Shown here in pieces: positions 42,325 through 46,355 of a stretch of 46,355 nt of DNA (its first letter is position 1; the number at the start of each line of letters is the position of its first letter). The translations under genes were made by a program, and so were the position numbers. The DNA lies in NCBI GenBank assembly GCA_003552985.1, contig PUPD01000292.1, positions 1 through 46,355 of the forward strand. Reading direction: 5' to 3'. Under the pieces are notes generated by a model. That model worked only from the letters and a program-made list of their open reading frames with translations, made no database searches and was not told the DNA's origin. The DNA is from Spirochaetaceae bacterium (GTDB taxonomy: Bacteria; Spirochaetota; Spirochaetia; DSM-27196; SLAA01).

Positions 42325-45300
42325 ATGCTACCCGTGATGGAGCACTCTAGCGCGGTCCCGTCGGTCGAGGAGCTCACGCCCCACTGTCCCGAACTTTCTC
42401 CTGAGGATATCCGCGTCTTCGTACGCGCCTTCCCAAAGCGTTTCTACCTGCGCAACTCGCCGGAGCAGCTTGGCCACTACGCGCGCCGGCTTGCTGAGCT
42501 CCGTTCCGAGCAACCGTATATCCTGGAGCTCGGCGAGCTGCCGGACGGTCGAGTCATGGTGACCTTCTTCGCCTACGACTACCCCGGGGAGTTTTCGTTG
42601 CTTGCAGGGATGCTCGGCGCCGCCGGCTTCAATATCGAGAGCGGTACGATCGTGACCTCACGACCGCCCGAGCGAGCCGAGGAAGACGGCGCCACGGAGC
42701 CCCACGCCGACGATGCACGGGCTGCGCCCGCCCCCGGCGGGCGTGGAGCCCGCGGGCGCAAGCGGGCCGAAAAGCGGCTGACGGCGCGACAGTTCAGACG
42801 AGTGCTCGCCACCGAGACTCATCGCCGCACCATCATCGACACCTTCATCGGACACGTCGACCGTGAACGCCACCCGGATTGGGCCGAACGGTTCCGTGGC
42901 TACGTTGCCCAGGTCATCCCGCTCCTTAGCAGTGGGACGCAGGACGCCTTCGACGAAGCCAAGCGGCTGGTCAACGAATACGTCGCCGAAGCACTCGCGC
43001 GCATCGAGATCAGCTCCGAGGAGTCTATGTACCCGGTTGAGGTTCGCATCGGCGAGTCTGAAGAAGGGTACACGCGTCTCAGCGTCGTTTCGACCGACAC
43101 TCCGTTCTTCCTGTACGCGCTCAGCACCGCCTTCGCGTTGAACGCGCTCTCGATCGAGCATGTGGAAATCCGCACCCATGGTGAGCAGATCGAGGACACT
43201 TTCGACCTACTCGACTCTTCAGGGCAGCCGATTCGCGACGAAGCCACGCTACAACAGGTGCGCTTCTCGGCGGTGTTCACCAAGCAGTTCACCTACTTCC
43301 TTGACCGCGCGCCGGACCCCTACACCGCCCTACTGCGCTTCGAAGAGCTCCTGCAGAAGCTCAGGCGCCCCTCGCAAGCCGCCGAAGGAATCGCGCTGCT
43401 CTCCGACGCCAAGGTGCTCAAGGACCTTGCACGCCTGCTCGGGGCAAGCGATTTTCTGTGGGAAGACTTCATCCGCCTGCAGTACGAGAATCTGGTGCCG
43501 GTGCTGACGCGAACTCGCCAGGACCGTCTGGTAAGCACGCCACCGGAAGAGCTCGACCAGCGACTGCACGAGCTGTTGGACGATGCCAATGCCGCCGAGA
43601 GCAGGCGACGCATCCTGAATGATTTCAAGGATCAGGAAACCTACCTGATCGATCTCGACCACATCCTGCACCCTGACCTGGATTTCTTCTTCTTGAGCTC
43701 GCGTCTCACCTCACTCGCGGAGGTAGTGGTAAACACTGCGGTGGAGATCGCCGCGTTTGAGCTGACCCTGCGCTACGGGATTCCACGCACCGCCGCCGGC
43801 CTTCGGGCGCCCTACAGTATTGTGGGGCTCGGTAAGCTCGGAGGGCAGGCCCTCGGCTATGCGTCGGACATCGAGCTGATGTTCGTCTACAGCGACGACG
43901 GTGAAACTGATGGGCCCGAGCCGATCACCAACCGCGAGTTCTTCGAGCGCCTGTTTTCGGATGCAGCCGGTCTGATCGACGCCAAGCGCGAAGGGATCTT
44001 TCAGGTGGATCTCCGCCTGCGCCCGCATGGCTCGGCCGGGCCGCTTGCAGTCAGTATCGCGAGCTTTATCCGCTACTACTCCGGTGAAGCAAGCAGCCTG
44101 GAGAAGCTTGCGCTGGTGCGCCTGCGGCCGATCGGCGGCGATGACTCTCTCGGCGCGCAGATCGAGCGGTTGCGTGACGAGCTGCTGTACACCTCCGACA
44201 GCATCGACCGTGTCGAGTTGAAACGCCTGCGCGCCCTGCAGCTGAAAAACAAGGGGGCCGCCGATCGGCCGAACGTGAAGTTCAGCCCCGGGGGGCTGGT
44301 TGACCTCGAGTACTCGGTACAGATTCTGCAGGTGGTACACGGGCGCAGCAACGTGGCGTTGCGGACACCCGGTATTCACCAGGCGCTGCGCGGGCTGGCG
44401 GACTCAGGCGCAATCGATGCCGAAGAAGCAACGCAGCTAGTGCAGGCCTATCGGTTCTTGCGCACCGTGATCAACGGCCTGCGCATGCTGCGCGGCCACG
44501 CCCAGGACCTCTTTTTGCCGGCGGTGGACTCCATGGAATACAAACACCTTGCGCGGCGCGCGGGTTACAGCGGCAAGGGCGAGCTCACGCCGGCGGCCCA
44601 GCTCCACCTGGAGTTCGAAACCACCACCGCGCTGGTGCGCGCATTCGTCGAACGCGAGCTCGGCCGCGACGCCATACCCCAGGACGGCGTCGCCGGGCTT
44701 GCCGACCTGGTGCTCGCCGAAAGTGAGCACGCTGCCGGCCGGCTCGACGTTTTGACGCGGCTGGGTTTCAGAGACCCAAAGCGCGCGCTTTCGAACCTCA
44801 GACGGCTCGGCGGCACGCGCGAACAGTCGTACCTGTTCGCCGAGCTCGCGGTGCTGGCGGCCGACCTTTTGCCGCGCACGCCGGATGCGGACATGGCGCT
44901 CAACAACTGGGAGCAGTTCGTCGATCGCGCTCCCGATCGCGAGGCGCACTATCGAAGCCTGCTGCTGCAACCCAAACGGTTCGAGCTCCTGCTGCTGATC
45001 TTCGCCGGCAGCCAGTTTCTCGCCGACACACTGATCGCAAATCCGCAGTTTCTGGAATGGGTCACGACGCCGCGGATCGTCACCGGCATACGCCGGACGG
45101 AGGCGCTTCGCAGCGAGCTTGACGGGCTTCGCCGCTCGAGCGCCGGTCATGCCGAATGGCTGGCTGCGCTGCGGACCTTCCGCAAGCGCGAGATCCTGCG
45201 GATCGGCACACGTGACATCTGCCTGCAGGTGGATCCTGAGGAGATACTCACCGAGCTGACCAACCTCGCGACCGAGATCGTGAGCGCAGCGCTGCAGGCG

Positions 45301-46179
45301 GCATGGGACGGCTTAGAGCACGAAGATGAGGACCGGCAGCGGTTCTGCGTATTGGCGTTCGGCAAGCTCGGTGGCAGGGAACTGAACTACAGCTCCGATA
45401 TCGACCTGCTGGCGATCTTCGATCCGCGCGAAACCACCGCCAGCGAGCATGAAAAAAAGCTGTACGCGCGCGTGATGCGCCGGCTGCGCGCCGACCTTTC
45501 AGACCATACCGGAAACGGATACCTCTACCGCGTCGACCTGCGGCTGCGCCCGTTTGGGAGCGCCGGGCAGATCGTGCACCCGCTGCCGGCGATGGTGCGC
45601 TACTACAACGGGTCGGCGAGCTACTGGGAGTTTCAGGCGTTGCTGAAGCTCACGCCGCTTGCGGGCGCGCTGGAGCTCGGCGAGCGTTTCCTGCAGGCTG
45701 TGCGCCCGGCGCTGATCTCCGCCGGAGCACGGACCGAGCTGATGCGCGACTCAATCCTCGAGCTGCGCAAGGCAGCCGTTGAGCGCTGTTCGAAAGACGA
45801 CGTCAAGTCGGGCGTAGGGGGGATTCGCGATATCGAGTTTCTTGTGCAGGCGTTACAGCTGACGCACGCCCGGCGAATACCGGAGCTCCTGACCCCAAAC
45901 ACGCTCAACGCCCTCGAGCTGCTTGAGGCGCAACGGGTTCTCTCCTCCGAACTGCACCAGGAGTTGCGCTCAGACTACCTGTGGCTCAGACGCGTGGAAC
46001 ACTATCTGCAGATCCTCGAGGATCGGCAGGTACATACGATCCCGAGCGAGGCGGCCGCCCGCACGGCGCTTGCAAAGCGGCTGTTCGACACGGCGGCCGA
46101 TGACACCACCCTGCTCGAAGAACTCGCGGCGGTGCGCGCCCGCGTGCGCCGGACATTCGAGTCTGCTTTAGAGCCTTAG
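42325..46179 (+). CDS. glnE: Glutamine synthetase adenylyltransferase with N-terminal ACT-like region
   Basis: GlnE adenylylates and de-adenylylates glutamine synthetase. It has two nucleotidyltransferase domains: one at about 500 (GLGKLGGQALGYASDIELMF, with D-x-E) and one at about 1010 (AFGKLGGRELNYSSDIDLLA, with canonical D-x-D). Each is followed by the characteristic helical part (GGLVDLEYSVQILQVVHG and GGIRDIEFLVQALQLTHA). The 1284 aa exceed the usual 940-1000. The first about 340 residues are additional and contain two ACT-like segments: about 66-115 (AYDYPGEFSLLAGMLGAAGF) and about 250-325 (VSTDTPFFLYALSTAFALNA), separated by a helical linker. ATG 42325 or ATG 42334 may be the start; a TGGACA-18-CATGCT promoter would favour 42334. 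The stop lies in a 17-bp tandem duplication. Confidence 0.9.
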   Translation: MLPVMEHSSAVPSVEELTPHCPELSPEDIRVFVRAFPKRFYLRNSPEQLGHYARRLAELRSEQPYILELGELPDGRVMVTFFAYDYPGEFSLLAGMLGAAGFNIESGTIVTSRPPERAEEDGATEPHADDARAAPAPGGRGARGRKRAEKRLTARQFRRVLATETHRRTIIDTFIGHVDRERHPDWAERFRGYVAQVIPLLSSGTQDAFDEAKRLVNEYVAEALARIEISSEESMYPVEVRIGESEEGYTRLSVVSTDTPFFLYALSTAFALNALSIEHVEIRTHGEQIEDTFDLLDSSGQPIRDEATLQQVRFSAVFTKQFTYFLDRAPDPYTALLRFEELLQKLRRPSQAAEGIALLSDAKVLKDLARLLGASDFLWEDFIRLQYENLVPVLTRTRQDRLVSTPPEELDQRLHELLDDANAAESRRRILNDFKDQETYLIDLDHILHPDLDFFFLSSRLTSLAEVVVNTAVEIAAFELTLRYGIPRTAAGLRAPYSIVGLGKLGGQALGYASDIELMFVYSDDGETDGPEPITNREFFERLFSDAAGLIDAKREGIFQVDLRLRPHGSAGPLAVSIASFIRYYSGEASSLEKLALVRLRPIGGDDSLGAQIERLRDELLYTSDSIDRVELKRLRALQLKNKGAADRPNVKFSPGGLVDLEYSVQILQVVHGRSNVALRTPGIHQALRGLADSGAIDAEEATQLVQAYRFLRTVINGLRMLRGHAQDLFLPAVDSMEYKHLARRAGYSGKGELTPAAQLHLEFETTTALVRAFVERELGRDAIPQDGVAGLADLVLAESEHAAGRLDVLTRLGFRDPKRALSNLRRLGGTREQSYLFAELAVLAADLLPRTPDADMALNNWEQFVDRAPDREAHYRSLLLQPKRFELLLLIFAGSQFLADTLIANPQFLEWVTTPRIVTGIRRTEALRSELDGLRRSSAGHAEWLAALRTFRKREILRIGTRDICLQVDPEEILTELTNLATEIVSAALQAAWDGLEHEDEDRQRFCVLAFGKLGGRELNYSSDIDLLAIFDPRETTASEHEKKLYARVMRRLRADLSDHTGNGYLYRVDLRLRPFGSAGQIVHPLPAMVRYYNGSASYWEFQALLKLTPLAGALELGERFLQAVRPALISAGARTELMRDSILELRKAAVERCSKDDVKSGVGGIRDIEFLVQALQLTHARRIPELLTPNTLNALELLEAQRVLSSELHQELRSDYLWLRRVEHYLQILEDRQVHTIPSEAAARTALAKRLFDTAADDTTLLEELAAVRARVRRTFESALEP

Positions 46180-46200
46180 TGCGTTTAGAGCCTTAGCGCG
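46167..46200 (+). repeat. 17-bp tandem duplication at the glnE stop codon
   Basis: TTTAGAGCCTTAGTGCG (46167-46183) is followed directly by TTTAGAGCCTTAGCGCG (46184-46200), with one mismatch. The first copy contains the glnE TAG stop (46177-46179). It looks like a slippage or short duplication event. Confidence 0.8.
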
Positions 46201-46279
46201 CCGGAATTGATCTAACGGATCATATCACGTTCATGGAGGCATGATAAAAAGGTCGCCGTGAGCCGGTGGATCTAATACA

Positions 46280-46308
46280 CTGTCGCAAACCTGTTGGGTT
46301 TGGGACAG
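46280..46308. other. Strong inverted repeat downstream of glnE
   Basis: CTGTC (46280-46284) pairs with GACAG (46304-46308) and CAAACC (46286-46291) with GGTTTG (46297-46302), around a TGTTG loop with a single G-G mismatch. There is no T-run after it on either strand. It could be a terminator without U-tract, an RNA hairpin, or a mobile-element end cut by the window edge. Otherwise 46201-46355 holds no gene that I can support. Confidence 0.4.
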
Positions 46309-46355
46309 ACTGGCTACCGCTCGTCACTTCTACTGGCCTGCGAGGCCGACAAGGA

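Overview
The window looks like a high-GC spirochaete chromosome (Spirochaetota, probably Spirochaetales). This rests on a UPF0164 outer-membrane protein with a TPR tail, a DUF4321-maf pair, a very large SpoIIE-type phosphatase with an extracytoplasmic sensor, a Gx transporter gene, and the block rpsF-ssb-rpsR-(YybS-like)-rplI-dnaB. It is mostly core genome. No rRNA, CRISPR array, prophage or intact insertion sequence was seen. One tRNA is present.

Layout: (1) 99-4529: xseA-xseB, a DUF192 protein, an unknown exported protein and a PEGA-domain envelope protein. (2) 4526-12739, minus strand: an operon of a helical-repeat exported protein, a 1526-aa sensor phosphatase and a zinc-ribbon membrane protein. 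(3) 12901-17634: UPF0164 protein, a small membrane protein, an alpha/beta hydrolase, a polytopic membrane protein and a queuosine-precursor transporter. (4) 17669-22400, minus strand: tRNA-Arg(CCG), a PTS-IIC-like membrane protein, a GGDEF-like/EAL protein, a PP2C phosphatase and a pair resembling ECF S and T subunits. (5) 22576-31197, plus strand: DUF4321-maf, then rpsB-tsf-frr-uppS-cdsA-rseP and a beta-propeller protein; dxr, often found between cdsA and rseP, is absent. (6) 31246-35948, minus strand: rpsF-ssb-rpsR-YybS-rplI-dnaB and a ComFB-like gene. (7) 36053-37730: a decaying patch with a broken GlcG/HbpS gene, an intact OsmC gene and a transketolase-like remnant. (8) 37731-46179: pdxA, pyk, a NifA-like sigma-54 activator and glnE.

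The observation most worth following up is the last gene. The GlnE-type adenylyltransferase is 1284 aa, about 340 aa longer than usual, and the extra N-terminal part reads as two ACT-like segments. ACT domains are the glutamine-sensing part of GlnD. The gene follows a NifA-like activator, so a glutamine-sensing domain may be built directly into GlnE here. Also notable: seven genes that begin transcription units have a -10 box only 7-10 nt before the start codon (probable leaderless mRNAs); three ribosomal proteins (S2, S18, L9) carry long low-complexity extensions; and rpsB and rpsF have strong leader hairpins consistent with autoregulation.

All calls come from reading the sequence by eye. 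Family names come from recognised motifs, not from searches. Residue positions are approximate.
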